Part shown: piece by piece, positions 1 through 19,974 of the stretch
Position numbering within the stretch: the stretch's first letter is position 1
How the letters are laid out: every line of letters starts with the position of its first letter
Source: Serripes groenlandicus
Lineage: Eukaryota; Mollusca; Bivalvia; Cardiida; Cardiidae
Length of the DNA stretch: 64,000 nt
Assembly (NCBI GenBank): GCA_031761405.1
Contig: JASEVX010000001.1
Location: 197,177,706-197,241,705, forward strand
Direction of reading: 5' to 3'
Position numbers and translations under genes: made by a program
Notes under the pieces: model-generated
What the model was told of the DNA's origin: nothing
The model's input: the letters and a program-made list of their open reading frames with translations, nothing else
The model's database searches: none

Positions 1-474
1 TTGTGATCGCCTTTTGTGCGGCTTCCGTCGTCCATCAACATCTTCTCCTCAGTAACCAGTGGGTCAATTAGGATGAAACTTCACAGAAAGCATCCTCTCA
101 ATGACTTCACCAGAATACCTTCAAACTGGTAGGCCAATTTTCTAAATATTTTTTAGAAATGTAAATTGGATGACCCTCTATCAGATTTCTTCAAGCCATG
201 TTGATTGGTAAAAAAACATGGCTGCCACAGGGCAGGCTTATTTTGCCTTATATGGCTAAAGTTAAAACTTAAAAAATCTTCTCCTCCGAAAGTGTCAGGC
301 CGATTTTCAAACAATTTTGTAGAAATGTTCCTAAGGTGACCCTCTATCAGATTCCTTTAAGCCATGTTGATTGGCCGAAAAACATGGCCGCCAGGGGGCG
401 GGGCTTATATGGCTAAAGTGAAAAAAAAAAAATCAGGTGAGCGATCCAGGGCCATCAGTGCCCTCTTGTTTTTA
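1..474 (+). mobile_element. Pearl-like element, family A (3' part; starts before window)
   Basis: It begins inside the element (GTGATCGCCTTTTGTGCGG...), holds two tandem core units with the GGCCGCCAGGGGGCGGGGCT block, and ends with the family terminus: GGTGAGCGAT, a short hairpin GGGC...GCCC, then CTCTTGTTTTT. Compare 17221-18248. Confidence 0.6.
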
Positions 475-634
475 TAGCTTTGACATCAAATGATAGGTCT
501 GAAGGTGTCAATATAGTCAAAAGCAAACCAGGGTTTGGTATCAAATCACTCACAGGATAATATAGTTTTCAAAAAACACTTTTAACTTTCAGCAAAATCA
601 TTATTGTCCAATGGGAGACAATTTCAGTCTTGCC

Positions 635-930
635 GAGCCCCGGTAGCTCAGTCGGTAGCGACGCGGGCTGTCAATCCAGGGGTTGTGAGTTCGAATCCCG
701 GCTCGGCCAACTTTCTTTCCGACGATTGACAAAAGTCAATGCGTCATTCGTCTTCCACCAATGGACTAAGTCTATGTGGAAAAGCAGCCAGTTGCTTGGG
801 AAGATTGTTGTGTGGAGTACTGGTGTGACAAAACCAGGAAATGCATGATTAGGTGAACTGGCCGCCATGATATAACTGAGAAATTGTTAAAAATGGCGTT
901 AAACCCCAATCAATCAATCAATCAATCAAC
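635..930 (+). mobile_element. tRNA-derived SINE, family 1, full-length
   Basis: A tRNA-like head has an A box (TAGCTCAGTCGG) and B box (GTTCGAATCCC). The body carries GGAAAAGCAGCCAGTTGCTT and GGTGAACTGGCCGCCATGAT, and the tail is (AATC)n at 905-928. The head is not a functional tRNA because the body is fused directly. Confidence 0.85.
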
Positions 931-1099
931 AATTTCAGTCTTACATATTCATCTGAAATACAAAATTGTCTGCCCCGCAAGCTGATCTGAATTGTTTCCC
1001 TTTGACCAGATGTGTATGAAGTCGTCTGGTGCAACATTGCTGCATGTGGGAATGGCAATATGATCATTTAGAAGACTATAGTCCGTCATTTATTTTCAG

Positions 1100-9326
<8,227 letters not shown>

Positions 9327-9725
9327 TTTGGAGGCGGAGACTTAACAACTATCACCAAGCAGCAGTCATAAAGAATGTGTGTGTGTGTGGGCAGGTGTGA
9401 ATACAGTAAAACACAAATTGGACATAATAATCAGCATTAACAGATAATCAAAGAAACAAAGAAAAATATCTCGCTTCTTGCTTTTAATCCAAATCCTAAT
9501 TTGCGGCATCAGAAAATATAACTACCACCGTGTCAGGCGAACATGTAGTCTTGTTGTGTCTCAATTTTTTTATGTGTGTTACAATACTTTGGTATACAAT
9601 GTAAATGACAATGAAGGCTATGAACATGCTTATTAGTTTGTTCACTGTTTCCATGTACAGGACAACATCTATTTATCTGACGCGGCTTAAAAATGATACT
9701 TTATTTTGTTATTTGCGTTCATGTT

Positions 9726-9919
9726 TTAACCCTTTCCCATATACAACAAATCTGCAGGGAAACATGTGGACAAAAATATAAAAGATCCCTATAAATGAGG
9801 GTATATTTACTGCAAAATGTTGAAAACATTAAGGCAATTTCTTCTTTTGTCACAATGTTTTCAAAAGTCGTCGGCTGCAGAGGCCCCAGAAAGCGTCTAT
9901 ATGTGGGAAAGGGTTTATT
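9726..9919 (+). mobile_element. TTAA MITE, older subfamily
   Basis: TTAACCCTTTCCCATATACAA at the left; TATATGTGGGAAAGGGTTTA at the right. Confidence 0.7.
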
Positions 9920-10035
9920 ATGTGTTGTCCCTGTGCTAATTAGCGTTAGCGTACATGTAAGGACCATTGTCAGGCGATTTTGGAAATGCAAAGGACAACT
10001 CACCATTGGCTTGCGAATAATACATAGTAATATCA

Positions 10036-10490
10036 GGGTCCAATTCCACCAACCTCACTTAGCGCTAGGTAACTCTTAACCCTTTCCCACATATGGCAAA
10101 TCTGCAGCGGACGACTTTGAAAACATTGTGACAAAAACCTGAAAAGTCCCCTTGTTGAAAAAAGTTGAAAACATTGTGGCAAATAGTAAAATTGCTAATT
10201 ATGAGCAATTTCACCGTTGGCCACAATGTTTTCATAAGTCGTCTGTTGCTTTTGTGTCAAAATGGGTCTGCAGGTGGGAAAGGGTTAAATACTTAAAAGC
10301 ATATTTCATAAATTTCTGTTTCCCTAATAAAAATGCCAAAAGATATAATTTCTTACCAAATAATGTTAGGTCAGCATGGTAACTATATATGTCAACTTAG
10401 TCATTTACTTAGATACATTCCATCATTAATATGGCGAAATATGCTTTTAAGAACTACTTAGCGCTAAGTAAGGTTGGGAGAATTGGACCC
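10036..10490. mobile_element. GGGTCCAATTCC MITE carrying a nested TTAA MITE
   Basis: Terminal inverted repeats GGGTCCAATTCCACCAAC and its complement, with subterminal CTTAGCGCTA palindromes. The TTAA MITE at 10076-10288 interrupts it. The copy at 49835-50126 is uninterrupted at the same point. Confidence 0.75.
10076..10288 (+). mobile_element. TTAA MITE, older subfamily, nested
   Basis: Flanks ACTC|TTAA and TTAA|ATACTTAAA. The paralogous empty site near 49890 reads ATAC-TTAA-ATACTTAAA, confirming TTAA target duplication. Confidence 0.85.
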
Positions 10491-10627
10491 AACTTACACA
10501 AAGTGGTTTTTTACGTATCAGTAACATGACCAAGAAAGTTTAGTTTTCAAGGAGAATAAAAGATATTTAAGTGAAAAAACAAAAACTACCGAGAAAGAAT
10601 AAAGTATTAAGCATTCACATCATCATT

Positions 10628-10882
10628 TGAGCCGTTCCACGAGATAACCAACAGTATGGCCTCTGCGTAATGTATCGACCGAGATAAGCCTGCGCAGTCC
10701 TCGCAGGCTAATCCGGAGCAAAACATTCCGTCTCAGGGGGATAGATGTATAGAGTAATGATTCTTGAAACAGAAATTCCACAGGATGCAAACAGAGTCTG
10801 TCCGGGTTAGCATGCGCAGGCTGATCTGGTTATATACTTCACGCAGAGTCCACAATGATGGTTTTCTCGCAGGACGGCTCAT
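10628..10882 (-). mobile_element. ATGAGCC/GGCTCAT inverted-repeat element
   Basis: TTGAGCCGTTCCACGAGA at the left, TCGCAGGACGGCTCAT at the right. Confidence 0.7.
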
Positions 10883-10919
10883 TTCTTATTTCAATGTTGA
10901 GTACCCTTTCCCCGATATA

Positions 10920-11186
10920 GATTGATTGATTGTTTGGTACTTTACACCGCTTTAAGCAATGTTTTTAGTTATATCAAGGCGTTTCCTGGGTTAGTTACCA
11001 GTACTACTGGTCCATTTATCCTGACACCAGCTAGTCAGTCGTAATGCTACCTTCGCAACCCTGAGCGCCAAGGAGGGCAGCCATTACTACCATTTTCAAA
11101 GTCTTTGGTATGACTCGGCCTGGGATCGACCCTGCGACCTCCTGCTAAAGAGGCGGACGCTCTACCACTACACCACCGAGGTGGCA
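10920..11186 (-). mobile_element. SINE family 2, full-length reverse copy
   Basis: A GATTGATTGATTG tail, CAGTCGTAATGCTACC body, and a tRNA-like head (GGGATCGACCC and CTCTACCACTACACCACCGA). Confidence 0.75.
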
Positions 11187-11330
11187 TTTACACGATACAG
11201 ACCAGAGCAGCAGACAACATTTGAAACACATTGTGAAATAGAAGAACAATTAAAATCGTTGAGAAGAGATCTCCGCCAAAAGTGTGACAGCTTTTGACCC
11301 AACTTGACTCGGATTTTAATCAGATGACGA

Positions 11331-11576
11331 TATCGAGGGCTTGGCGTGAAACGGTTGTAATTAAAGACCTATTTTGAAAACCTTGGTTTAGGGGCAATTT
11401 TGACTCTTTTGTTAACAATGCAAATTTAGGTGCCAGAAAGAGCAATGGCACCTAAATTTCCATTGTTTACCAAGAACAATTAATTAACGCTTATAAAGAC
11501 TTTATGGCGAGGTGATTAACTTTAGTAAAAACAATACTAATTTTAGTTACAACCGTTTCACGCCAAGCCCTCGATA
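11331..11576. mobile_element. TATCGAGGGC MITE
   Basis: Inverted ends TATCGAGGGCTTGGCGTGAA (extending to about 28 bases) and their complement. The interior holds an inverted pair around GGTGCC...GGCACC. TA lies at each end, as expected for Tc1/mariner-type target sites. A second copy is at 58813. Confidence 0.8.
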
Positions 11577-12126
11577 TACGTTCTGATGAACTTTCATGTA
11601 GATTGAAGAACCCACACTGGTTTTCCAAACTTTTGACCTTGTGACCTAGTTTTTGAACCCATATGACCCAGTGTTAAACTTGTAAATACATTTAATGGAG
11701 ACTTCTCAGACTAACACTTTCATGAAATATTGAATGAAAACTGTAGCCTCTGGAGTGTTCAAAGGGGGCTTGATATAAATGATTTACAGTACATAAGCAA
11801 TATAAGTTCAAGGTGACAATGGAGCTTGGCCTGTAGCATTTACCTATGGTAGTAAACTTTTCAATAAAGTTTAAATCAAATCCCTCCAATTATGCCTAAA
11901 TATATATATATCAATTCTCAAACCAAGCAATTTCTGGTTTAAAAGAGTTCATGCTATAGTCTTATACGAGATCTAATTCAGTTGTTTAAGATTTGTGTCG
12001 AAAAACTGCTCCAAGAATCTTCCTGTGCTATGGCATGTTGTTTTGGATAACCGCCATCTATGAGAGGTTTATCTAAAACGACAGCAAACAATTTGTTATC
12101 ATTAACCTTTTAATTAACATTGTATC

Positions 12127-12193
12127 ATTAAAGTTGAAAACATCGATGCTGCTATTGCGTCAAAATGCGTCTGCAGGGGGAAAAGGGTTAATG
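12127..12193 (+). mobile_element. TTAA MITE, right end fragment
   Basis: AAAGTTGAAAACATCGATGC...GTCTGCAGGGGGAAAAGGGTTAA only. Confidence 0.5.
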
Positions 12194-12237
12194 AGATTGC
12201 AATCCATGTTGTATGCATTACATGATTAATCTCCCAT

Positions 12238-12440
12238 GTTAATCCTTTCCCTTATATAGACGCATTCTGACGCGTTTGCAGCAGACGACTTTTTGAAAAC
12301 ATTGTGGCATAATAAGCAATTTTTTCTTTAGCCACAATGTTTTCAACTCTTTTTAATAATTTAACCCTTATTTATGGATATTTTTCATGTTTTTGGCAAT
12401 ATAATTTCGAAGTCATCTGCTGCAGATTTGTTGTATGTGA
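12238..12440 (-). mobile_element. TTAA MITE, older subfamily, running into a minisatellite
   Basis: TTAATCCTTTCCCTTATATAG at the left. The right arm reads CTGCAGATTTGTTGTATGTG, but where GGGAAAGGGTTAA should follow, the 33-bp array begins. Confidence 0.65.
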
Positions 12441-12880
12441 CTGCTTTTTCATATAGATTGTTAGCTCAACTGACTGCTTTTTCATATAGATTGTTAGCTC
12501 AACTGACTGCTTTTTCATATAGATTGTTAGCTCAACTGACTGCTTTTTCATATAGATTGTTAGCTCAACTGACTGCTTTTGCACATAGATTTTTAGCTCA
12601 ACTGACTGCTTTTGCACATAGATTGTTAGCTCAACTGATTGCTTTTTTTATATAGTTTGTTAGCTCAACTGACTGCTTTTGCACATAAATTGTTAGCTCA
12701 ACTGACAGCTTTTGCACATAGATTGTTAGCTCAAATGATTGCTTTTCCATATAGATTGTTAGCTCAAATGACTGCTTTTCTATATAGATTGTTAGCTCAA
12801 CTGACTGCTTTTGCACATATATTGTTAGCTCAATGGACTGCTTTTGCCCATAAATTGTAAGCTCAAATGACGCTTTTCTT
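12441..12880. repeat. 33-bp minisatellite, about 13 units
   Basis: The unit is ACTGCTTTTTCATATAGATT followed by GTTAGCTCAACTG, with later variants having GCACATAG in place of TCATATAG. Since 33 is a multiple of three and the unit has no stops in one frame per strand, both strands show repetitive open frames. These are not genes. Confidence 0.9.
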
Positions 12881-12961
12881 ATTGCATTTTTCATGGCTTA
12901 CTCACATCTGTTCTTCGCACATTCTTCTCAGGTTATTGACTATTTTTCCACATAAAATAAT

Positions 12962-13192
12962 AATCATTTCCCTCATACGACAATTCTGCAGCAGACGACA
13001 TTGAACATATCTTGTCAACAAATAGAAAATCTCTATAATTGAATGTTAGATAACCTATGACTAAAAGGTGAAAACATTGTTTCAAAAGGAGAAATTGCTC
13101 GTTTTGAGCAATTTCTTCTTTTGTCACTATTTTTTCAAAAAGCCGTCTGCTGCAGAGGCGTCAGAAATCGTCTATATGAGGGAAAGGGTTAA
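12962..13192 (+). mobile_element. TTAA MITE, young subfamily
   Basis: Left end decayed to AATCATTTCCCTCATACGAC; right end perfect. Central hairpin GCTCGTTTTGAGC present. Confidence 0.8.
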
Positions 13193-13330
13193 AAGGCCAT
13201 TGGTAGAAGACGAAGGGCTTGTAACAATGGAACTTGACACACTACATAGAAGTGATTCATATATGCCTACATGTACTTCCAATACAGGCGATACAATGAG
13301 TCCAACATTAAGGCTAAACCAGTCACATTA

Positions 13331-13556
13331 CCATTTCCCACATACAACACATTTTCAGCAGACGACTTTGAAAACACACAAAATTATTTTTGGGAAACTC
13401 CTTTTAAATGAAAGTACAGTAGTTGAATTGAGTTGAAAACATGGTGACAAATGGAGAAATTGCTCATTTTGAGCGATTTCTTCTTTTGTCGCCATGTTTT
13501 CAAAAGGCCGTCTGCTGCAGAGGCGTCAGAAAGCGTCTACATGAGGGATAGGATTC
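13331..13556 (+). mobile_element. TTAA MITE, older subfamily
   Basis: CATTTCCCACATACAACAC at the left and GTCTACATGAGGGATAGGATT at the right; both TTAA ends eroded. Confidence 0.65.
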
Positions 13557-13598
13557 ACAACTAAAGTTTGAAACCTCTTAAGTCTGTTTCTTAAAATA

Positions 13599-13811
13599 TT
13601 TTAACACTTCCCAAATGTAGATGCATTCTGACACATCTGCAGCAGACAACTATTGAAAACATTGAGGCAAAAGAAGAATTTACTCATAATTTCCACAAGG
13701 TTTTCAACTCTATTCAGCTATTAAGCTTTTATTTATGAAGATTTTCCAAATTTTTGCGGAGATGTTTTTGAAGTCAACTGCTGCATGTTTATTGTATGTG
13801 GGAAAGGTTAA
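13599..13811 (-). mobile_element. TTAA MITE, older subfamily
   Basis: TTTTAACACTTCCCAAATGTAG at the left, TTGTATGTGGGAAAGGTTAA at the right. Confidence 0.6.
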
Positions 13812-13854
13812 GTTTTAAACCACCTTAATTAAATTGTCTGTTTCTGAGAATATC

Positions 13855-14082
13855 CTCACCTTTTTCAACATGAAGACGCATTTTGACACAATTGCAGCAA
13901 ATGACTTTGTGAAAACTTTATTGCATAAGGTGAATGTGCTAATATTGAGGAATTTCTCCATTTGTCACATCTTTTTTCTTTATTGTAAGCAATAATAACA
14001 ATTACATTTATAGAGATTTTCATATTTTTTCCTTGATATTTTTAGTCTTTTGCTGCAGATTTGAAGTATATTGGAAAGATTC
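13855..14082 (-). mobile_element. TTAA MITE, strongly decayed
   Basis: CACCTTTTTCAACATGAAGAC then ATTTTGACACAATTGCAGC at the left; TTTTGCTGCAGATTTGAAG at the right. Confidence 0.45.
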
Positions 14083-14433
14083 AAATTGTAGGAGAAAATT
14101 ATTAAGTTGTCTGCAATATATAGAGGCAGATAGATCTTGAATGATGACAGAAAAGAGTCAGATCTCTTACCCTTTTTCATCTTTTGGAAAAACTCCCCTT
14201 GGATGTTCTATCAGTATCCAATGGAGCATCATTAACATTGACAGAAGCTTTGTTTGATCTATTAATATATTGCAAAAGTTGCTTCACCAACTACCTGATA
14301 GTAACTATTATCTTATTGCACTTTTCAAACTTATGAATTATAATTAAAATCAACAAATTAAAAAAACAATTGAGAAAATTGAACAAGTTAAATAGGTTAT
14401 GATGCCCATACATTTATATACTGTAATGATCAG

Positions 14434-14660
14434 CCATCCAATGAGAACATCAACATTGTGGACTTTGCGTAAAGTATCGACTAGGAATCAGACTAAGCAT
14501 GCCGCGCAGGCTAACCCGGACAGACACTTTTTGCCTCCTGTGGATTTTCTGTTTCAGGAATCATTACTCTTTACCTCTATCCCCCCGAGACGGAGTGTGT
14601 CAACCGGGGATTAGCCTGCGCGGATTGCACAGGCTGATCTGGATCAATAATACGGCTGAC
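14434..14660 (+). mobile_element. ATGAGCC/GGCTCAT element, right end lost
   Basis: CAATGAGAACATCAACATTGTG at the left; it stops after CAGGCTGATCTGGATCAATA. Confidence 0.6.
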
Positions 14661-15339
14661 CTTTCTATTCGGTCCCGTTCCATAAATTTAAAAATATCTG
14701 AGGAGTCATTCCTGCATTTGCGCAATATTTTATCACCGAACGTTGCTCCGTACGAAATGACGTTGGCGTTTTAACGATTGCACCTGTTGAAGGGTAGTAA
14801 TCACCAACCTGCAATTCCATACTCGTTATAACGGATATGACGTCAAAACTTTCAGGAAGTATTACATGTCTTAAATCATGATGCTAACGCGCTAGATTTT
14901 GTTCATTAAAATGTATGATTTCAAACTGCTCCGTACCACGTAAACTGCATTATTGAATTTAAATGCAAAAAGCATTTATATCAAATAAATACTTGTAAGT
15001 TTTTCTTTACATGACTATAACACATCATGTTTTAATATTTCCAAGTATTAATATGATTTGATAAATAATGCGTATTTTATGAGAACAGTCCGGGAACTTT
15101 ATGACTGACCCACGTATATATATATATATATATATACATACATATACACATACTAATTTCAATATGAAATTAATTATATCAAGAAAGAAAGTGGGACTGT
15201 TAACGCCTGTCTAATAAGGATGCTTTTTATTTTCAAATAGAGAGTTTTCTCATCTCAAAAGCCTTGAGGCAAAATGACGCCAGATTAAAAAATATATATA
15301 TATTTCTGTTCTATGTATAGAACTGTAGTTCTATGAACT
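14661..15339. other. Intergenic, no recognised gene
   Basis: Unclassified AT-rich sequence with a short (TA)n run at about 15113-15136. Confidence 0.5.
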
Positions 15340-16024
15340 TGTACATACTTGGACGTTGTGCGTAATAGCGCGGTATGAGTTGTTTTCTTAATGTTTCATA
15401 GAACGGACAAACTAATACAAAATGGAACTAATCCTCCAAATCATTTAAATTAAATAAGGTACAAATTCTTTGATTCCTTTCAATGTTTTCATGACGACCA
15501 GTTTCAATTCTTAATTTATGGGATGTCAACCTTAGCTTACATGTAGATATAATGTTTCTATACTTTGAAAAGTTAAAATGTCCAAATAGCTGGACCGTTC
15601 AAATATTATTTTAAACCCTAAAAAGTGAAAGTGATGAGTAATATTTGATATTTTCTTGCCATGTACAAATGTATATATATCCCTTAATCTTTGCCGTAGC
15701 AGAGGTACAAATACATCAGTATTTACAGACTCTGAATACAACCAAATCTCGCGAAATCCTGCATTTTGCAGGATATCGCGAACTTTGGATGACCAGTTAA
15801 CAATATATACATCCCTTTCTGCTAAAGATCTTTGATCCAATGTCAACGTTCTGAGGATACAATTATTTGACTTTTCCTGGTATAATTTTAGCCAGTACTT
15901 AACACTACGTATATATCTAGATATTTGTAGAGGATAATGTCCAAGTTCAGCGTATATAGCCAGATTCGAAGTGCTGGTTTTAACATTTAGTATCCATTTA
16001 CAGAACTTTTTATGCACTAATTCC
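15340..16024 (-). pseudogene. Non-LTR retrotransposon (LINE) reverse-transcriptase C-terminal relic
   Basis: On the - strand the open stretch from about 16024 contains HKKFCKWILNVKTSTSNLA then YAELGHYPLQISRYIRSVKYW, a sequence I recognise as the C-terminal region of mollusc LINE polyproteins. Near 15570 the frame shifts. The continuation reads KLRLTSHKLRIETGRHENIE and, after a stop, FHFVLVCPFYETLRKQ. That H-F-x-L-x-C-P-x-Y zinc-knuckle-like block closes many LINE ORF2 proteins. At least one frameshift and one stop show it is dead. The first ~22 residues of the open frame ending at 16092 come from an abutting MITE, not from the LINE. Confidence 0.7.
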
Positions 16025-16160
16025 ATTTTGACATTATGTTTTTCAACTCTATTCAATAATTTTATAATTTTTTCATTTGTAGAGATTTCCATAGTTTTGC
16101 TCTGATGTTTTCAAAGTAGTTTGCTGCAGATTTGTTGTATGAGGTAAATGGTTCAAAGGT
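16025..16160 (-). mobile_element. TTAA MITE fragment fused to LINE relic
   Basis: TTTTCAACTCTATTCAATAA...GCTGCAGATTTGTTGTATGAG; it abuts the LINE remnant and supplies the first codons of the open frame there. Confidence 0.55.
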
Positions 16161-16192
16161 TATTGGAAGCTCCCCCTCTTAAATAGTGAGCG

Positions 16193-16345
16193 GAGCCCCG
16201 GTAGCTAAGTCGCTAGCAATGCCGGAGCTCAGTCAATATCCTTTCCGACGTTTGACAACAATCTTTTCGACAAACATCATTTGGCTTCCACCAATTGTCA
16301 AGCAGTCATCAGATCTGTATACAAGGAAGTAAAATTAAGGTCTGT
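16193..16345 (+). mobile_element. tRNA-derived SINE, family 1, damaged
   Basis: GAGCCCCGGTAGCTAAGTCGC head with the B box deleted, then TCCTTTCCGACGTTTGACAA body; the rest is lost. Confidence 0.55.
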
Positions 16346-17220
16346 TTTTATATGAGAATGACTCTTTATGCCTGTAATGGACATATTGTATCATATTATT
16401 TTGTATTATGTGTTGTTATATGATATTGTATTGTATTGCATTGTATTATATTGTGTTATATTAAATTGTATTTCCTGTTAAGCGTGTATATATAAAGTGG
16501 TGATAAGGATATGATATTACGTTTGAACAACACCTCCGTCTATGACACATGTTACCTCTTGCGAATTTGTGTACTTGTAAATTGGTAAATGTGCTCCACT
16601 TGCTATGTCAATTGTAATGTTTATTTGTGTATTTTGTTTTTCTCAGAGGTCATATTGCCTATTGAATTTATATTTGAAATAAATTTCTTCATATCAAATA
16701 GTCTTTGGTGACCCATTGTAAATCATCAATTATATAGCCATTGGTTGACGCAAGCTGACCCATTGTAAATCATCAATTAAATAGCCATTGGTTGACACAA
16801 GCTGACCCTGTTGCAAACTTGTGGTAATTTTCATAACATTTCCCATTAGAATTGACCTATTTTGGATTAATTTCGCAGAAATCTAGTATTTCAATGCAAC
16901 TATCTACCAAAGTGATTAAGTCAATGATAATACAGGATCAAAGATGGATATGCTCCCATTTCCCAAGACAATGTTGTGATACCGAAAATGTTCTCATTTT
17001 CCCTGCCTTATATCTGATACCGAATTGAAGACGCGAACTGTTCCCATTTCCCCTGACAATTTTCTGATACAGAATCAAAAGACATCAAAATGTTCTCATG
17101 TCCCTTCACAAGGTTTCAATACGGAATCGAAGACGACAAATGTAAACATTTCTCCTTTTAAAATTCTGATACAGGATCAAATACGTTAAAGCATCTCCTT
17201 TCCTCATTTACCCTTACAAG
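16346..17220. other. Intergenic, probable LINE-type 3' tail and diffuse repeats
   Basis: A TATTGTATTG-rich stretch (16400-16470) runs to AAATAAATTTC near 16678, resembling a retroelement 3'UTR. A ~47-base tandem pair (ACCCATTGTAAATCATCAATT) follows at 16710-16805. Diverged relatives of the 18.4 kb array begin near 16930. Confidence 0.35.
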
Positions 17221-18248
17221 TTTTTAGCTCACCTAAGCACGAAGTGCAAGGTGAGCTTTTGTGATCACTCACCGTCCGTCTGCGTCGTCGGCGTCTGTTA
17301 ACAATTTCCTACAAATGACTTCTCCTACTAAACCAACTTACAGATTTCAAAATAACTTCACAGGAATGGTCCTTAGGTAGTCCTCTTTCAAAGTTGTTCA
17401 AAGACATTCATTCCAAGTAGAACTTTGGTTGCTGCGGCATCAGAAAAGGGGAAAATTGCCGAATCTTAAAAAATCTTCTTGTCCAAAAGTACTGGCCCGA
17501 TTTGAAAATTATTTTGCACAAATGTTCCTTGGGGTACCCTCTACCAAGATTGTTCAAATATTTCCGATCCGTTAAAAAACATGGCCGCCATGGGACGGAG
17601 CTTATTTTCCTTATATGTGCATTGTTAAAACTTTAAAAATCTTCTTGTCCAAAAGTACTGGCCCGATTTGAAAATTAATTTGCACAAATGTTCCTTGGGA
17701 CACTCTTTACCAAGAATGTTCAAATATTTCCAATCCGTTGAAAAACATGGCCGCCAGGGGGCGGAGCCTGTTTTCCTTATATGTGCATTGTTTAAACTTT
17801 GAAAAATCTTCTTGTCCAAAAGTACTGGGCCGATTTGAAAATAATTTTGCACAAATGTTCCTTGGTGCACCCTTTACCAAGATTGTTCAAATATCTTTGA
17901 TCCGTTGAAAAACATGGCCGCCAGGGGGCGGAGCTTGTTTTCCTTATATGTGCATTGTTAAAACTTTAAAAATCTTCTTGTCCAAAAGTACTGGCCAAAT
18001 TTGAAAATTATTTTGCTCAAATGTTCCTTAGAGCACCCTTTACCAAGAGTGTTCAAATATTTACGATCCGTTGAAAAGCATGGCCGCCAGGGGGCGGAGC
18101 TAGTTTTCCTTATATGTGCATGTTAAAACTTTAAAAATCTTGTTGTCCAAAAGTATTGGCCTAAAAAGAGTAAAAACTTTGAAAACTATTGAAGTTCTAT
18201 TAAATCAGGTGAGCGATATAGGGCCAGCATGGCCCTCTTGTTTTTATT
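17221..18248 (+). mobile_element. Pearl-like element, family A (complete)
   Basis: It starts TTTTTAGCTCACC with a 5' hairpin (GCTCACC...GGTGAGC), then a CCGTCCGTC tract, then about five tandem core units of ~162-168 bp (CTTCTTGTCCAAAAGTACTG near 17478, 17640, 17808 and 17968). It ends in GGGCCAGCATGGCCC hairpin, then CTCTTGTTTTT. No protein is encoded. Tandem cores with a (CCGT)n tract are known from oyster pearl elements, considered non-autonomous Helitrons. Confidence 0.65.
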
Positions 18249-18424
18249 AAGAATCAGAGATGCAAAACGTTCCAATTAATCTTGACAAGGATGTGATACA
18301 GGATCAACGACACCAAATGTCCTTATTTCCCCGGACTAGTTTCTGATACAGAATCGTAGACGCAAAAAGGTTCCAATTTCTCTAGACAATGTTTTAATAC
18401 AGAAATCTAAGACGCTAAATGTTC

Positions 18425-18850
18425 CCCCTGACTAGTTTTTAATACAGAATCGAAGACCCAAACGTTCAAATTGACCTTGACAAGGTTCTGGTACAGGATC
18501 GAATACCCAAACGTTCAAATTGACCTTGACAAGGTTCTGGTACAGGATCGAATACCCAAACGTTCAAATTGACCTTGACAAGGTTCTGGTACAGGATCGA
18601 ATACCCAAACGTTCAAATTGACCTTGACAAGGTTCTGGTACAGGATCGAATACCCAAACGTTCAAATTTACCTTGACAAGGTTCTGGTACAGGATCGAAT
18701 ACCCAAACGTTCAAATTGACCTTGACAAGGTTCTGGTACAGGATCGAATACCCAAACGTTCAAATTTACCTTGACAAGGTTCTGGTACAGGATCGAATAC
18801 CCAAACGTTTAAATTTACCTTGACAAGGTTCTGGTACAGGATCGAAGACA
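18425..18850. repeat. 49-bp tandem array, about eight units
   Basis: AAGGTTCTGGTACAGGATCG recurs every 49 bases from 18482; units are nearly identical, so expansion is recent. Diverged relatives (GATACAGAATCGAAGAC) extend on both sides, about 16930-19100. Confidence 0.85.
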
Positions 18851-19403
18851 TCGAAGTCCTCATTTCCGCTGACGATCACTAGGTTTTGATACATAATTGA
18901 AGACGCAAAACGTTCAAATTTACCTTGACATCTTATACATAATCTAAGGCGCAAAAGGGTCTCATTTCCTCATTTTCCCCGACTAGTTTATGATACAGAA
19001 TCGAGGACGTAAAATTCCAATTTACCTTGACTCAGTTCTGATACAGAATGCTACCAGTTTTCCATAGATGATTCTGATACAGAATCGAAGACGACAACGG
19101 TTCTCATCGTGTTTGAGTGGAAATGATAATGGACGTCTACCTGCTCGCACATCCACGCAACAATCACATCTACTGTTTAATAACCGGTTTCAATCGTGTT
19201 TAAAACCTGATTAAATCAAAACTGTCTTTCCAGGCTTGAAGTAATCATAAACTTGGACTCTAGTGGGCTGTCTTCCCTTACCATCCCCTACAAAGTGATC
19301 CTCCAGTCGGAATTTGAATTCCTGTTTTCACTGGTAATCTAAACTATTAAAGGCATCCATTTTATGGGCCTGATGAACTGGCCGTCGTTATTGAACTTAA
19401 ATA

Positions 19404-19670
19404 TATGAGCCGTCCCGCGAGAAAACCAACAATGTGGACTCTGCGTAAAGTGTCGACCCTGATCAGCCTAAGCATGCCGTGCAGGCTAACCCGGACAGTC
19501 ACGTTTCGCCTCCTGTGGATTTTCTGTTTCAGAAATCATTACTCTATACTTCTATCCCCCTGAGACGGAATGTGTCGGCCCGGATCAGTCTGCGCGGATA
19601 GCGCAGGCTGAATTGGTCGATACATTACGCAGATGCCATAATGTTGGTTTTCTTGCGGGAGAGCTCATAT
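19404..19670 (+). mobile_element. ATGAGCC/GGCTCAT inverted-repeat element
   Basis: ATATGAGCCGTCCCGCGAGA at the left, TTGCGGGAGAGCTCATAT at the right; nearly full-length. Confidence 0.72.
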
Positions 19671-19974
19671 TGTATAACATGTATGGGAGAAAACCTAAAG
19701 TACCAAATTACTTTAAACCCCTCCTATATGAAAACATCTGAAAACTAAACGAAACACGTGATCAATCTCTATAAATGAAAAGACATTTTTGAATATCTTT
19801 TAACAAAATGATACATTTAGCACAGTGAGCTTGTTCAACTCTATCACATTGCTTAATCAAATAATGGTCATCAAAGCTAAACTGCTACATATGTATCAAA
19901 ACGTATTTCTCCTTTTGCAACAACATTTATTCTGCAGATGTTCAAAAATTGCGTCGGTGTGTGAAACGGGATTT

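Noticed and set aside
635..715. Possible tRNA gene
   Set aside because: A and B boxes are present, but the sequence is fused to a SINE body and tail and recurs in several copies.
12372..12894. Open frames on both strands, 73-93 codons
   Set aside because: Translation of the 33-bp array; no flanking splice sites or start context.
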